Origin: Ceratopteris richardii
Taxonomy: Eukaryota; Streptophyta; Polypodiopsida; Polypodiales; Pteridaceae
NCBI GenBank assembly: GCA_020310875.1
Contig: CM035422.1
Span: 53,873,394 to 53,937,393, forward strand
Direction: 5' to 3'
Length of the DNA: 64,000 bases
Both the position numbers and the translations under genes were made by a program. Below, piece after piece: positions 48,155 to 61,656 of the stretch. Within the stretch, counting starts at the first letter, position 1. Each line of letters begins with the position of its first letter. The notes under the pieces were generated by a model that saw nothing but the letters and a program-made list of their open reading frames with translations, had not been told where the DNA came from and did no database searches.

Positions 48155-48166
48155 TGGTATCAGAGC
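48155..48166 (+). other. Primer binding site of Copia-2 copy D
   Basis: TGGTATCAGAGC, initiator Met tRNA complement, one base after the LTR end. Confidence 0.93.
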
Positions 48167-48412
48167 ATTTGGGCATCTTGGAGGTATCACATACAAGAAA
48201 GAAGACCTCTTGGAGTTGGTGGTTGAAGATTTGCATCAACAAAAGCTTCTTGGAGGTAGCTCACATCGAGGGGGAGCTATTACTCAAAGTTTCAAGAGCA
48301 CAAGGTGTCCATCTAAGGAAAGCTTTGGATTGAGGTAACCTCAGAGCCTCTTTTTCATTTTACACACATTGAAGCATTAGCCAAGGTCTAGGTCAAGTAT
48401 CAAAGACTAGAT

Positions 48413-51400
48413 ATGGGAGACTCCAACACTCAAATTGAAAAGCTAGACAAAGGGAACTATCAACCATGGAGATTTAGGGTCTCCAACTATCGTATGGGCA
48501 AGGGCCTTTGGGGGTTGATTAGTGGAAGTGAACCAAGACCTAGGTTGGATGAGAATCCAACCAATGACCAAAGGAGGGCCTTTAGGGAATGGAATGAAAG
48601 AGATAAGAGGGTTATCTTTATTTTTTCCCAACACATTAGCAATAGCATGATCAGCCATATCCAAGACTTGGATTCAAGCATGAAGGTATGGGAGACACTT
48701 GAAAGGCTTTATTCAACAAGCACCAAAGCAAGGAAGATCCAACTCAAGAATGAGCTCAACAACCTTAGGAAGAGCTTAGGGAGTAGCATAAATGACTACA
48801 TACAAGGAGTTATCAGATGCATTGGGATCCATTGGAAGCCACGTAGACAATGACGATCTTGTGGCTTATACTCTCAATGGTTTGAGAGATGATGAGAAGT
48901 GGAAGCCCTTTACCACTTCAGTTTATGTAAGGGATAATCTTCCCAATTTTGAGCAATTGGTTGCTCTCATGGTCACCGAACAAATGAACATAGGTGGAAG
49001 TTCAACTAAAAGCAAGGATGCACAAGTTTTCTGTAGGTAATCAAAGGGGCAAAGGAAGACGAGGACAAGGAAGGGGCAAAGGAAGGTTTGGAGGAAGGCA
49101 AGGCCACTCAAGCAACCAAGGACATGACCAAGGCACCTCATCACAAAGAGGGAGAGGAAGAACAAGAGGAAGAGGAGGACCACATCAACAAAACAGGAAT
49201 CAAGATGGCGAAGGATGTTACATATGTGGCAAGTTTGGCCACTATGCTAGAGACTGCTACCAAGGAGGAAACCAAAGGAGCTATAATCAAGGTTCTTCAT
49301 ACAAAGGCCAAGGTAATTATGCTTCTACAAGTTCAAAAAATGACAATCTCTTGATGATGCACATGAATGGGAATTCAAGCAAAGTAGATAACACTTGGTA
49401 TATTGATAGTGGATGTAGCAACCATATGAGTTGCAATGCTTCTTGGTTTACTAATCTACATGTTCCCAAAGGTAAAGGACATGTAGAAACAGGTGATGAT
49501 ATAGCCCATGAGATCTCCCATGTTGGAGATGTAGCTTTGGATGACAAGGAGGAAGGAAGATGTCTGAAGGATGTCTTGCATGTACCTACTATCACAAAGA
49601 ACTTGGTGTCCGTTGGGCAAATGGTTGAAAGAGGCTATCAAGTAAGGTTCAACAAAGGTGGATGCTTTGTGGAGAACCCTAAGCAAGGTTACAAGGTCAT
49701 AGCAAGAGGAAAGAAGCAAGGGAGACTCTTCACTTTGGAGGCAAATTCTCATTCCACTCAACATGTCTACTTCACATATGGAAACAAGAGGATTTCGGAG
49801 TTGGACTTGTGGCACAAGAGGATAGGTCACATCAACATACAAAGAATGAAGGAAATGCAATTCAAGAGGCTGGTTGAAGGTCTTCCCAACTTCCAAGGAC
49901 AAGTTATGAAGCATTTATGTGAATCTTGTCAACTAGGGAAGCAAGCGAGACTTCCATTCAAGAAGAGTGGCTACATAAGCCACCATCCATTGGAGTTGAT
50001 ACATACAAATGTGTGGGGGCCAACCAAAGAGCAATCCATTGGAGGTAACAAGTACTTTGTCAATTTTATAGATGATTGCACAAGGATGGTTTGGGTTTAT
50101 TTCATCAAAAACAAATCAGATGTGTTTACATGTTTCAAAGCATTCAAGGCAATGGTAGAAAAGGAAACAGGTACATATATCAAGAAGCTAAGGTCCGATG
50201 GAGGGGGAGAATATTTCTCCAATGAGTTTTCTGATTTTTTAATGGATCAAGGCATCAAGAGGCAAGTAACATGCAGGTACACACCCCAACAAAATGGAGT
50301 AGCAGAGAGAAAGAATAGATACATTGCCGAGATCGCTAGAGCAATGCTTAATGAGATGAATGTACCTAACATGTTTTGGAGTGATGTAGCAAATACCACC
50401 GTGTATCTAATGAATAGGGCTCCTACCTCAGGGATCCATGGCTTGACACCATATCAATCCTATTATGGTAAGAAACCTGATCTTTCCCACTTGAAGATAT
50501 TTGGATGTACTTGTTATGTACATGTGCCAAGTGAATTGAGGCACAAGCTACAACCAAAGGCAGAAAAGTGTGTGTTTCTAGGATATTCAAATGATCATAA
50601 AGGTTACAGGTGCTTCAACCCAAACACAAAGGACTTGAGGATATCAAGGGATGTAGCATTTGATGAGCTACTCCCTTGGTATAAGAAGTATGATTGTATG
50701 TAGGTCTATGAAGAAGAAAAGCATGGACATGATGAAGAACAAATCGACCTAGAGCTAAGCGGCCCAAGGTGTTCCATCAATGAAGATAGTTCAATCATGA
50801 ACTCACCATGGAGGGGGAGATCTTCATCAAGCTATGAAGCACAATAAATCAACAAAGGCAAAGCAACATTGGTGGAGTTGGATGAAGAAGGTAATGAAGT
50901 TGAAGATGATGAAGGACACATGATGGAGAAAGAAGCCACGTCAAAGAAAGAGATCAAGTTCCCAAGGCAAAGGAGGTTTATTCCTCCAAAAGGTGAAGAA
51001 AGGAAGTCTTCTAGAGTTAAGTATCCAACTCAAATGTTTACTTATGATTCATACATGGCAACACATTATGCATATATGAACAAAGTAGTAGAAGATCATG
51101 AGCCCGATTGCTATGAAGATGCAAGCAAGTACACCGAATGGAAAGAGGCAATGCAAGAAGAGATCGACGCACTTGAGGAAAATCAAACATGGACTCTAGT
51201 GCCCAAGAAGGAGAACATGAAGGTAATAGGTAATAAGTGGGTGTATAAAGTAAAGGTGAATTCAGATGGATCTATTTCTAGGTTCAAAGCAAGATTGGTG
51301 GCCAAGGGTTTTGCACAAACCTATGGAGTGGACTTTGAAGAGACATTCAGCCCCGTGGCAAAGATGAGCACCATTAGGACACTCATTGCAATGGATGCTA

Positions 51401-52626
51401 GCAAAGGATGGAAGCTTTTCCAATTGGATATCAAGAATGCCTTTCTCAATGGAGACTTGGAAGAAAAGGTATACATGGAGCAAGCACTAGCTTTTGTTCA
51501 CAAAGAGTTTCCACATCATGTTTGTAGGTTGAAGAAGGCACTTTATGGCCTAAAGCAAGCTCCAAGGGCTTGGAACCAAAGATTGGTGGACTATTTGATC
51601 AAATGTGGTTACAATCAATGCAAGGCGGATCCATCTCTCTTCATCAAACAAAGAGGAGAACTTGTAGTCTACATGTGTGTGTATGTAGATGATCTTATCA
51701 TTACAGGTAATGATACAAAGGGCATTGAGGAGATCAAGGCAAAGCTTGGAAAGGAGTTTAGGATATCTGATCTTGGAGATCTTAGGTATTTTCTTGGCAT
51801 TGAAGTTGTATACAAAGAAGAAGGTATTATGCTCATACAAAGGAAGTATATTCTAGACCTACTTGAGAGGTTTGGGATGCTACATTGCAAGCCTATTTCA
51901 AATCCCATGGAAGATAATGTAAAGCTAAGCTCCATTGATGGAGAGCCATTAGAGGATGTAACTTTGTATTGCTCTATTGTAGGCTCTTTCAATTATGCCA
52001 CAATAACTAGGCCTGACATAGCATATGGAGTTGGAGTGTTATCACAATTTATGCATAGTCCAAGGACTACACACTTGCAAGCTGCAAGAAGAATGTTACG
52101 ATATCTCAAGGCCACTATAAATAAAGGATTGTTCTATTCATTTGATGATGATATGCAGGTCAAAGCTTATTCTGATGCGGATTGGGCCGGTTCCAAGGAG
52201 GATAGAAGAAGTACAAGTGGTTATCTAGTCATGCTAGGTAGCAAGATCATCTCATGGATTTCAAAGAAGCAACCCACGGTGGCATTATCTTCCACCGAGG
52301 CTGAGTATAGAGCTTTGGCTCAAGTCACATGTGAGCTAATGTGGATTAAGAAGTTATTTATGGAGCTTAATTTGCAGGTTGACACATATCCAATTTTTTG
52401 TGACAACATGAGTAGCATTCATCTAGCATCGAATCATGTCTATCATGATAGAACCAAGCATATTGAAGTGCACTATCACTTCATAAGGGAAAAGGTGATA
52501 TCCAAGGAAGTTTTAGTACATCATATTGGTACCAAGGACTAAGTTGCCGACATGTTTACAAAGGCTTTGGATGGGATGAAGATTTCAAAATTCAAGCAAT
52601 GCATCAACATGAAAGAGCTTGGATGA
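48413..52626 (+). pseudogene. Copia-2 copy D gag-pol polyprotein, broken
   Basis: ATG at 48413 (MGDSNTQIEKLDKGNY). Gag is frameshifted near 48805 and again near 49030. The knuckle CYICGKFGHYARDC is near 49217 and the protease YIDSGCSNHM near 49399. GAG-preintegrase reads LWHKRIGHIN. In the integrase the first catalytic Asp is Asn (HTNVWGP near 50000); [10 protein letters not shown] and NGVAERKNR are kept. Stops at 50701 (TAG) and 50845 (TAA) lie in the variable linker. RT has QLDIKNAFLNG near 51424 and YVDD near 51682. RNase H has SDADWAGSKEDRRSTSG near 52170. A TAA at 52540 replaces a Gln codon just before VADMFTKALDG; the frame ends at 52626. Confidence 0.92.
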
Positions 52627-52645
52627 GGACGAAGAATTGAAGCTT

Positions 52646-52654
52646 GAGGGGGAG
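52646..52654 (+). other. Polypurine tract of Copia-2 copy D
   Basis: GAGGGGGAG adjoining the 3' LTR. Confidence 0.87.
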
Positions 52655-53643
52655 TGTTAAAAGTCAAGCTTCAAGCTACAAATTCGTGGGGAATCTTTTA
52701 TGGACATGTGGAGCAATCAAAGGAAGCCAAAAGCCACGAGATTCCATCAAGAAAAGTCACTCAACCTCTCCCCAAGTCATCTCAACTAAGTCCTCCAAGT
52801 TAGGAGGCTGATTTGGAAAGGTAGTTCCTAGATTTTAGGGGCACACTTCTCACTATAAAAGGAGCATGTATCCCGACTTCTGTTGGGCCATCTTCTTGGA
52901 GTTTTAGCTCATGTAAAGTGAGCACTAAGTTCTGGAGTTGTGATAAGCAAGCCCCTTGCTTGCTTGTTTCTTTTCTTTTAGTAGGCATATCTATGTGTGT
53001 GCGCAGGTAGTGTTGCAACTCTCTACCCCTGAGTTGTTAGCATTGGTTCTCCCTCATATTGTATCCATTGGATGTAATTCTTGTCTCATTGGATAGATAT
53101 TAGAGTCTATTTTATGCTCACAAATTTTCTCGAGCAGTCTCTGAGTCATCTGGGAGCAACAGTCATTTTAGTGAAGTTGTGTGATTGATATCTCTCTTGG
53201 TGTGTAGGCTTTGTTGGAAATATTTTGCTCTCTATTGTAAGGGTTGTTTCTCCTTCTCTATTTATCCATTTGCTATGATTTTTGTGTCATTGGGTAGCTA
53301 TTAGAGTGCTCTAAAGTTAACTCAAGTTTGAGATTCATTCTCTGTATAATCTTTGAGAAAAGCTTGCTGGAGTGAAGTGAGGTCTCTGCTTGACTAGCAG
53401 TTGTGAGCATTCAACTAGCTCATGTTGTAGACATTGTTTCTCTTTGTGTAAGCATCCATTTGAAGTGAAATTTGTTTTGTTGGAAAGGTCTTGGTGTCTA
53501 CTACAGGTGTACAAAAGCGCAGTGGAGTTCTCTGCGTAAGCTCTGAGTAAGAGCATTTTTGGTGTGCAGAGGTCAAAGAAGTATACCTGTGGAGGTCATT
53601 CACGCTTCGTCGTTGCTTAGGGGTTGAGATACTTCCCCCATCA
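52655..53643 (+). repeat. 3' LTR of Copia-2 copy D
   Basis: 989 bp, TGTTAAAAGTCAAG to CCCCCATCA. TATA box at 52854-52861. It lacks one copy of a CCCCTTGCTTAAGCTAG-type repeat present in the 5' LTR. Confidence 0.94.
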
Positions 53644-53820
53644 TACATGCTCATACATACATATACACACATAGACATGCACATGCACATACACATACAT
53701 ACGCACATACACTTACAGATGCACATGCATTTACATGCATATACACACATATATATGCACATACATACACAAATATAGATATATACCTACATGTGCATAC
53801 ATACATTTCATATACACACA
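53644..53820. repeat. CACATA-type microsatellite, right half
   Basis: ACATAC / GCACAT repeats continuing the locus left of Copia-2 copy D; begins with the duplicated TACAT. Confidence 0.88.
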
Positions 53821-54740
53821 AGAACACATAAATATGAATGAATTATAATTAAATTAATAAAACACATGTTAAATATAAACAATAATAAAAATCACTAGAA
53901 CAAGAATTTTCATTACTTAATACCATAGACACAGTTCAAAACATAATTGGAATAATATATATATATATATATATATATATCAATGTAAATATATATCCAA
54001 TGTCATAATCAAGAATCCTAATCATGATCATCCTCATCACCAAGAGCCTCATCCTCATCCTCATCCTCATCCTCATCATCAGGATCATCTGCATGATCTG
54101 ATGTATCTATAGTGGCATCATGGGTAGTGGTGCGAGCACTTTGTGATGATCAAGATCATCCCTCTTGTTTCTGTCTCTCCACCTCATCCATATATGCCAA
54201 TCCATAAAACTCCCCTATTACATATAACAAACATAAATAAATAAAACATACAAAACATCCATAAAAATAGAATAATTATATGAAATCTAATAATACTCAC
54301 AAAAGCATCTGGATGATATTGCATATACTCGCTCAAATACCAACATCCAAAATATGTATCATACTCAATCTCATGTTTCATATGATATCGATCATAATCC
54401 TTTCGTTGCATTAAAACAAACAAAAAAGATTAGTGTCTTGCGTTTTAACTAAAATAAAAAATATACTTTTGATAACACATATACTTACAAATGTAGCTAC
54501 AAAACCATGATGGCCCATTTGGCCTAAGTGTGATGTGTGACCTGACTCAATTCTCTTCTTTGCAGTAGCCTCTTTATTTGATAGAAAAAAATACATAAAT
54601 TAAATGTAATAATTAATAAAACATGTGAGAATTATAAATATAAACTATTGATTTGTATATCTTTTGCTGAGGAAATGACTCCTGAAGACGTAGTTGTCTA
54701 CAAAAAAACTGCCACGTCTCAGGTGGTATGTTAGGTCTCC
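53821..54740 (-). pseudogene. Possible spliced reading frame with acidic tail, part of a transposon
   Basis: AT-rich region. On the minus strand there are coding-like pieces with good splice signals. One piece ends at 54489 (HTSHLGQMGHHGFVATF) before GTAAGTATAT. A second, 54399-54301 (DYDRYHMKHEIEYDTYFGCW onward), sits between an AG and GTGAGTATT. A third starts at 54214 after TATATGTAATAG. A CATCCT repeat at about 54048-54085 would encode an Asp/Glu tract. The frame between pieces two and three does not join cleanly and stops follow. No family recognised; by position it could be a second gene of the neighbouring CACTA-type element, read divergently. A (TA)n run lies at 53958-53980. Confidence 0.35.
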
Positions 54741-54799
54741 TCTTATTTTTTCCACCATTCAATATCTCTTGTTATTTTAATCTTAAACAAAAATAAAGA

Positions 54800-55480
<681 letters not shown>

Positions 55481-55679
55481 TGTTTATGTATGTAAATAAT
55501 CAGATTATTATATCTAGTATGATTATTTGCATATTTTGATCAATTAGACGAAACGCCACCACTGTCTCCTAATCATGCAAGGACTATATACTGTAAGTAT
55601 ATCAAACTTTTAATTTTAAATATATTTGATAGATACATAACTGATATAAGTTTTGTTATTGTTATAATCAGATTCTAAT

Positions 55680-56495
55680 CAATCAAAGGGCACTCCATCA
55701 CCTCCTACCCATGCAACAACTTCATATGTGTCCTCGGATAGGAATTACGATGAATTTTGCTATCAAGACAATATTATATGTTGGTGTGAGTTTTGCCCGC
55801 TATGGCACGTATCGTGGTATTGTGGTATTGTGGCTTGGACTATTCATAATTTTCGAGGATATGGTGTTTGTTCAAGTATTGATGTAATTTTTTTATTTAA
55901 TATGCATACAAATATATGTGTGTTAATCTAATTATATTTTTATCGTTTTCATGATGCAGGAATATCTACTAAGGGTTATAAAGCTTGTCCATGTTGTGGT
56001 GATTCATTGAGATCAATTTATAGTAAGAATCTCAACAAAAATAGTTATATTTGACATGCACGATTCTTGCTTGATGATCATCCATTAAGATGTAAAAGAG
56101 AAGCAATACATTTTAATGGAAAGCTTGAAACAAGCCAGTGTCCAAAACCAATGGCGCCTATGTATTGGTATCGAAAATGAAAGATGGGCCTTTGATAGAT
56201 CTAGAATCAGAAATCTTCAGTGATGATGAAGATAATGAGAATGTGAAGAGAGGTTAAGGAAAATTGTCACTCACAGAGAATATATCAATATGGGATTCTT
56301 TGGAGTATTGGAAAGAGTTAAAGGTCCGTCATCTTCTTGATCCGATGCATATATTCAAGAATATTGGTTATTCATTATGGCAACATCTTCTTGGATTAAA
56401 AGACACCATAGCATCAAGCTATGATTTGAAGGACCAAAACTAAAAAACAAAGTTATGGTCAGTTTTTTATAGACATCGATAGTAAACGACTTATG
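55680..56495 (+). pseudogene. CACTA (En/Spm) TNP2-like transposase, 5' part
   Basis: TNP2-type landmarks in order: AWTIHNFRGYG near 55832, then an intron 55864-55959 (GTGTTTG to GATGCAG). Next come STKGYKACPCCGDS near 55965 (the Cys pair block), the RFLLDDHPLR and FNGKLE block near 56065-56125, and YWKELKVRHLLDPMHIFKNI near 56305 (the DxMHxxKN block typical of the family). Stops at about 56052, 56257, 56441 and 56477 show decay. The frame runs directly into the insertion point of Copia-3 copy H and continues at 62449. The true gene start is not identified. Confidence 0.75.
55864..55959 (+). other. Intron in the TNP2-like gene
   Basis: AT-rich, GT...AG, with a T-rich tract and GATGCAG acceptor. 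Removing it joins the NFRGYG block to the STKGYKACP block in frame. Confidence 0.6.
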
Positions 56496-57286
56496 TGTTG
56501 GAGAATTCCTCTCCTAATCGCAACGGAAAGTGTAGAAGACCTTCTCAGGATCAAGACTCTTGCCAACAGCTGAACCTTCAAATGAAAACTGGTATCAACT
56601 AAAATATCCAATGAACTTGAAACTTTGGTCACTCAAACGAGACACCTATAGCTTTAAAATGAGCTATCAAACACTCAATTTGGAGTAGATTTGAGTTGGC
56701 AACTCCTTGATACAAAATAGACTACCTGTCCACTCAGTTAAGCTAAAAACTAGACTTCACTAAAACCTGAATAACTCACAGAGCATAACGAATTTCATAA
56801 AACTGTTTTAAATAGAGGAAGTACTTGAGATAAGCTTTCCAACGAATGTTTAACACTAAAATTGGATACATATGTTGAGAGATATGACTCTCACAAGTAG
56901 ACTACCCAAAAATGGGTGTGCGACTGAACATGATCTATGAGAGTGAACTGAACGAAATGACTCAAAACAAATAAAATAGCAACAAGGGGACTTCCACGCC
57001 TTCTTCCTCAATACTTGAGTGTCCTCCCTTGCTTCTTTTATAGCCAAGTGACCAAAAACTTTCATGATGAGTTTGAGAGCTCTTCTCCATCATTTCTCCA
57101 CTACTTTGGACAGCCACTCCTCTTACAGTTCAGTTTTTGGATTTGATTCTCTTTTGAATGATTCTCTTTTGGCCTCCACTACTTGCTGAAGTAAATGCTT
57201 CTATTTTTTATTTTTGTATTTTCTTTCTACTTGAAGAAAATCCTTTTTGCAAAAGTATATACGAGCTTACTTCTTTATTTTTAACA
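56496..57286 (-). repeat. 3' LTR of Copia-3 copy H
   Basis: 791 bp, minus-strand TGTTAAAAATAAAG to TTCTCCAACA. The minus-strand TATA box CTATAAAAG is near 57037-57046. Confidence 0.93.
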
Positions 57287-57297
57287 CTCCCCCTCAA
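57287..57297 (-). other. Polypurine tract of Copia-3 copy H
   Basis: Minus strand reads CTTGAGGGGGAG next to the LTR. Confidence 0.87.
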
Positions 57298-60200
57298 GCT
57301 CACATGTGAGCTTGCACCTTCAGCCATATCCTTGTCGTCCTTGAACCTCTTTAGCTTAGAAGCATCTAGGGACTTTGTAAGCATGTCTGCAACCTGGTCA
57401 TTAGTTCCAACGAACTTTATATCCACATCCTTGCTCAAAACCTTTTCTCGAACATAATGATAATGCACTTCTATGTGCTTGCTTCGTGCATGAAACATTG
57501 GATTGTTTGTCAAGTGAATGCTTGACATGTTGTCACCATAAATTGGAATGGTCTCCACCTGCACATCAAGATCAGCCAAGAGCTTCTTAATCCACATAGC
57601 TTCACAAGTTGCAAAGGCTAAACCTCTATATTCAGCTTCTGTAGATGATAGTGCAACAGTAGGTTGCTTCTTTGAGCTCCATGTGATAGGTTTGCTACCT
57701 ATCATGAACACATAACCTGAAGTGGATCTTCTATCTTCCTTCGAACCAGCCCAATCAGCATCACTAAAGCCTTTTACCTGCAATTCTTCATCATATCCAT
57801 AAAACAGAGCATGATTGACTGTGTGCTTCACATATCTTAGCACTCGTTTGGCTGAATTTAAATGTTCACTTGTTGGAGCTTGCATAAATTGAGAAAGAAC
57901 TCCAACAATATAACACAAATCTGGTCTTGTGATCGTAGCATAGATCAATGAACCTATAATACTCCTGTATGTAGTTACATCATGTAACTTCTCTCCATCA
58001 TTTGAGCATAGCTTCACATTTGTGTCCATAGGTTGAGTGAGTGGTTTGCATTCACTCATTCCAAATCTGAAAAGAACATCCAACAAGTACTTTCTTTGCA
58101 TCAAGTAGATGCCATCTTTCCCATAGACTATCTCAATGCCTAAAAAGTATTTCAGCTCACCAAGATCTGAAATTTTAAACTCCTTACCGAGTTTCCTTTT
58201 GATCTCTTGTATTCCTATAACATTACTTCCTGTTATGATGAGATAATCAATGTATATGCAAATATATACCTGCTTGTATTCTTCTTTCTTCATGTAGAGA
58301 GAGGGATCTGCATTACTTGGACTATACCCACACCTTGTGAGGTACTCGACCAATCTTTGATTCCAAGCACGTGGTGCTTGCTTCAGCCCATACAAAGCTT
58401 TCTTCAATCTACAAACAAAATATGGATGCTTTCTATCTTCAAATCCAATCGGTTGACTCATGTATACCTCTTCTTGAAGTTCACCATTGAGAAAAGAATT
58501 TTTTATGTCAAGTTGGTACAATGGCCATCTCCTTGCTGCACTCACTACAATACCGGGCTGAAAGTCTCTTCATAGTCGATGCCGTGAGTTTGCTTGAATC
58601 CTTTTGCTACTAGTCTAGCTTTATGCCTTGCTAGAGAACCATCAGCATTTCTCTTTATTTTAAGCACCCATTTATTTGGAACAATCTTGATACCTTCAGC
58701 CTTTGGAACTAGCTCCCATGTGTGATTGTCCTTGAGAGCTTTCATCTCTTCTTGCATAGCTTCTTGCCATTCTTTTTGTGTACATGCTTCTTCATATGCA
58801 TCCAGTTCTTTGTCTTTGACCACCTGTGTCATATATGCAAAATGCTTTGCAACAAAACTATCATAGCTCAGCCTTTCAATTGGATACCTTGCTCTTGAAG
58901 ACCTCCTTTCATTTCCTTTTGAACATTGCTTCTTCAACCGGTTCAACTTTACCTTTGGTGTGATCACCTCTTCATACTCTTCTTCACTTGCATTTGAATC
59001 GCTATTTTGGGCAGCACTTTCAGCTTTAGATCTTTCATAAGCTGATGTTGGTGATGAGGAATGACTCCTTAGCCTCCCTTTCCATGTTGAGCTTTCTCCA
59101 AGTGATGTAGAAGCTTTTGGACCTGACATTTGAGTGCTTGTTTGCTGAAATTCTTCTTGGACAGCACCTCCATCATCTTCGCAATCTTCTTCAAGAATCT
59201 TCTCTTTCCATTTGTCTCCAAACCATGGTCTTAGCTCATCAAATACCACATCTCGTGAGACTCGTAGCTCCTTTGTCACCGGATTGTAGCACCTATATCC
59301 CTTTTGCTCCGATGAATATCCAATAAAAATACATTTTTCGGACTTTGCCTCCATTTTTGTCCTTAGTTCTTGAGGGATGTGAACATAACACACACATCCA
59401 AAAACTTTGAGATGTGTAAGGTCAGGCTTCTTACCGGAATAAACCTCCTCGGGAGTTAGATTATGCACTCCAGCCGTTGTGCACTTGTTCATCAAATAAA
59501 CGGTTGTACTAGTTGCTTCAGCCCAATAGTTTAGTGGCATCTTCATCTCGTTGAGCATGCATCTTGCAACTTCTGTGATATGTCGATTTTTCCTTTCAGC
59601 TATTCCATTTAGTTGAGGTGTGTACCTACATGTAAATTCTCTTTTGATGCCATTTTCATAAAGAAAATCTAAAAATTCTTTGGAGAAATATTCTCCTCCT
59701 CCATCGGACCTCAAGGTCTTTATGTAGCGTCCTGTTTCCTTTTCTACCTGTGCTTTAAATCTCTTGAACATGGAGAACACATCTGATTTTTGTTTTATGC
59801 AAAACATCCATACTTTCCTTGAATGATCATCAACAAAAGTGACAAAATATCTATTACCAGCCACTGATGCTTGTTGTGATGGTCCCCATACATCCGTGTG
59901 TATCAAGTCGAGGACATTCCTTGCCACATAGTTGTTTTTCTTGAATGGTTGTCGAGTTTGCTTTCATAGTTGGCATGCTTCACAAAACTCATGTAGTCCG
60001 GCATCATTGAATCTTGGAAGACCTCTTACCACTTCATGGTTGCTCATGTCCTTGAGCTTGGGAATGTTGATATGTCCAAACCTTTTGTGCCACAAATCGA
60101 TTTCAGCAATCCTCTTGTTTCCAAACTGAATATACATCACCTTTCCATGCAGTTGTTGAATGTCCAAAGTGAACATCCTTCCTTCTTTCCTTCCTTGAGC

Positions 60201-61507
60201 AATGACCTTGAATCCTTCTTTTGGATTCTTTATAAAGCAGCCTTTTTCATTGAAGGTAACATGATATCCTTTCTCTACCATTTGTGCTACTGAAATCAAA
60301 TTCTTTGCAATAGTAGGAACATGAAGAACATCAGCCAATACCTTCTTGTCTCCAAGCTTGATATCTCCAACATGCTCAATTGTGTGTTGAGTTTCATCAC
60401 CGGTCTCCACACATCCTTTTCCACTTGGAGCTTGTAGCTTTGTGAACAAATCTCCTTGGCATGTCATATGGTTGCTGCAACCTGAATCTATGAACCATTT
60501 TTGGTCATCACTTCTCGAGTTGTTGTAGTCATGCTTCATGGCAAGCATGGTTTGCTTGTCTCCTTCACTTGATGTACTCGCATAGTTATTTTGGCTCCTT
60601 TGGTTGCCTCCATTCAGCCTTCCATTCTTTTGCCAACAATCATTTGCATAATGTCCTAGTTTACCACAATGATAGCATGTTATACCTTTATGAGGATTGT
60701 ATGAACCTCGACCTCTTCCTCTATTTCTTCCTCGATCTCTTCCATGTGTGTTTTCATTTGAGTTGTCCTTGTCCTCCGAGTTGTGTTGGCTGAAATTTGT
60801 GTTGTTGTAGCTTCTTCCTCTTCCTCTCGAGCATCCTCTTGAGTTCCTTCCTCTACCTCGTCCTGCATATAACATTTGACTATGGCTGTCCTTACCTTTG
60901 TTGCCTTCTCCTTGTTGAGCAACCTCTTCAGCCACAAGATTTGGTATAATCTCGTCGAATGTTGGAAGAGGATCTCTATAAAGAATGTTTGTGATGAGGG
61001 GCTTCCACTTTTCTTCACTCCTCAAGCCATTGAGGGCTGTTTGGACGATGTCTTCCTCTTCTATCTTGCATCCAACGGATGCTAGCTGATCTCGAAGCTC
61101 TTTGATCCTCAATGTATACTCACTAATGCTTTGGTTTGAGCTTTTCTTCATGTTGTTGAGCTCGTTCTTGAGTTGCATCCTCCGAGACCTTGTTGAGGTA
61201 GCATACACCTTCTCCAATGCTTCCCAAACTTCCTTGGCTATTTCTAAGCTTTGCACATGACCAATCATAGTGTTAGAAATAACTTGTGAGATGAGGAACA
61301 TCACCCTTCGATTCCTCTCTTCCCAATCAGCAAATTGTCTCCTTTGTCCCGGAGTAATGTTGGGATCTTCAAGGTCCACCGGTTGTGGATCGTCTCCACT
61401 AACTAGACTCCATAAACCTTTACCTTTAAGGTATTTATCATTCTATACCTCCAAGACTGAAAATTATCTTTGTCTAACTTCTCAACTTGTTGTTCTAAAT
61501 CAGCCAT
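57298..61507 (-). pseudogene. Copia-3 copy H gag-pol polyprotein, broken
   Basis: Minus-strand ATG at 61507 (MADLEQQVEKLDKDNF). An early frameshift near 61400 leads into the open frame 61379-59964: gag, knuckle CYHCGKLGHYANDC near 60680, protease FIDSGCSNHM near 60490, GAG-preintegrase LWHKRFGHIN. A TGA replaces a Gly codon after CEACQL (59964). The frame resumes with integrase [17 protein letters not shown] and [10 protein letters not shown] (59927-58545). A small deletion after the EETFSPV block near 58552 shifts the frame. RT then has QLDIKNSFLNG. The catalytic box is YIDY instead of YVDD (near 58238), so RT is dead. RNase H SDADWAGSKEDRRSTSG is near 57750. The last frame reads on through the polypurine tract into the LTR (to 57208). 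Confidence 0.92.
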
Positions 61508-61642
61508 TGAAAACTTCCAAGATTGAAGTTTACCTCAAGTATTGTGTGGCGCTCTTCCTTGACTTTACGAAGCTCCCCCTTGATTTGTAGCTTCTCCTTT
61601 GCTTCACTTCAGTTCCAATGCTTTGCCTCTTCAAGCTCTAAT

Positions 61643-61654
61643 GCTCTGATACCA
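61643..61654 (-). other. Primer binding site of Copia-3 copy H
   Basis: Minus strand TGGTATCAGAGC, initiator Met tRNA complement, two bases from the LTR. Confidence 0.93.
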
Positions 61655-61656
61655 AT

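Larger units (their letters stand above)
47149..53643 (+). mobile_element. Copia-2 copy D, complete element with TACAT target duplication
   Basis: LTRs at 47149-48153 and 52655-53643. TACAT occurs at 47144-47148 and again at 53644-53648. The host sequence on both sides is the same microsatellite, which confirms insertion. The LTRs differ by a few percent plus a 17-base indel at a repeated TTGC block, so the insertion is not recent. Confidence 0.95.
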
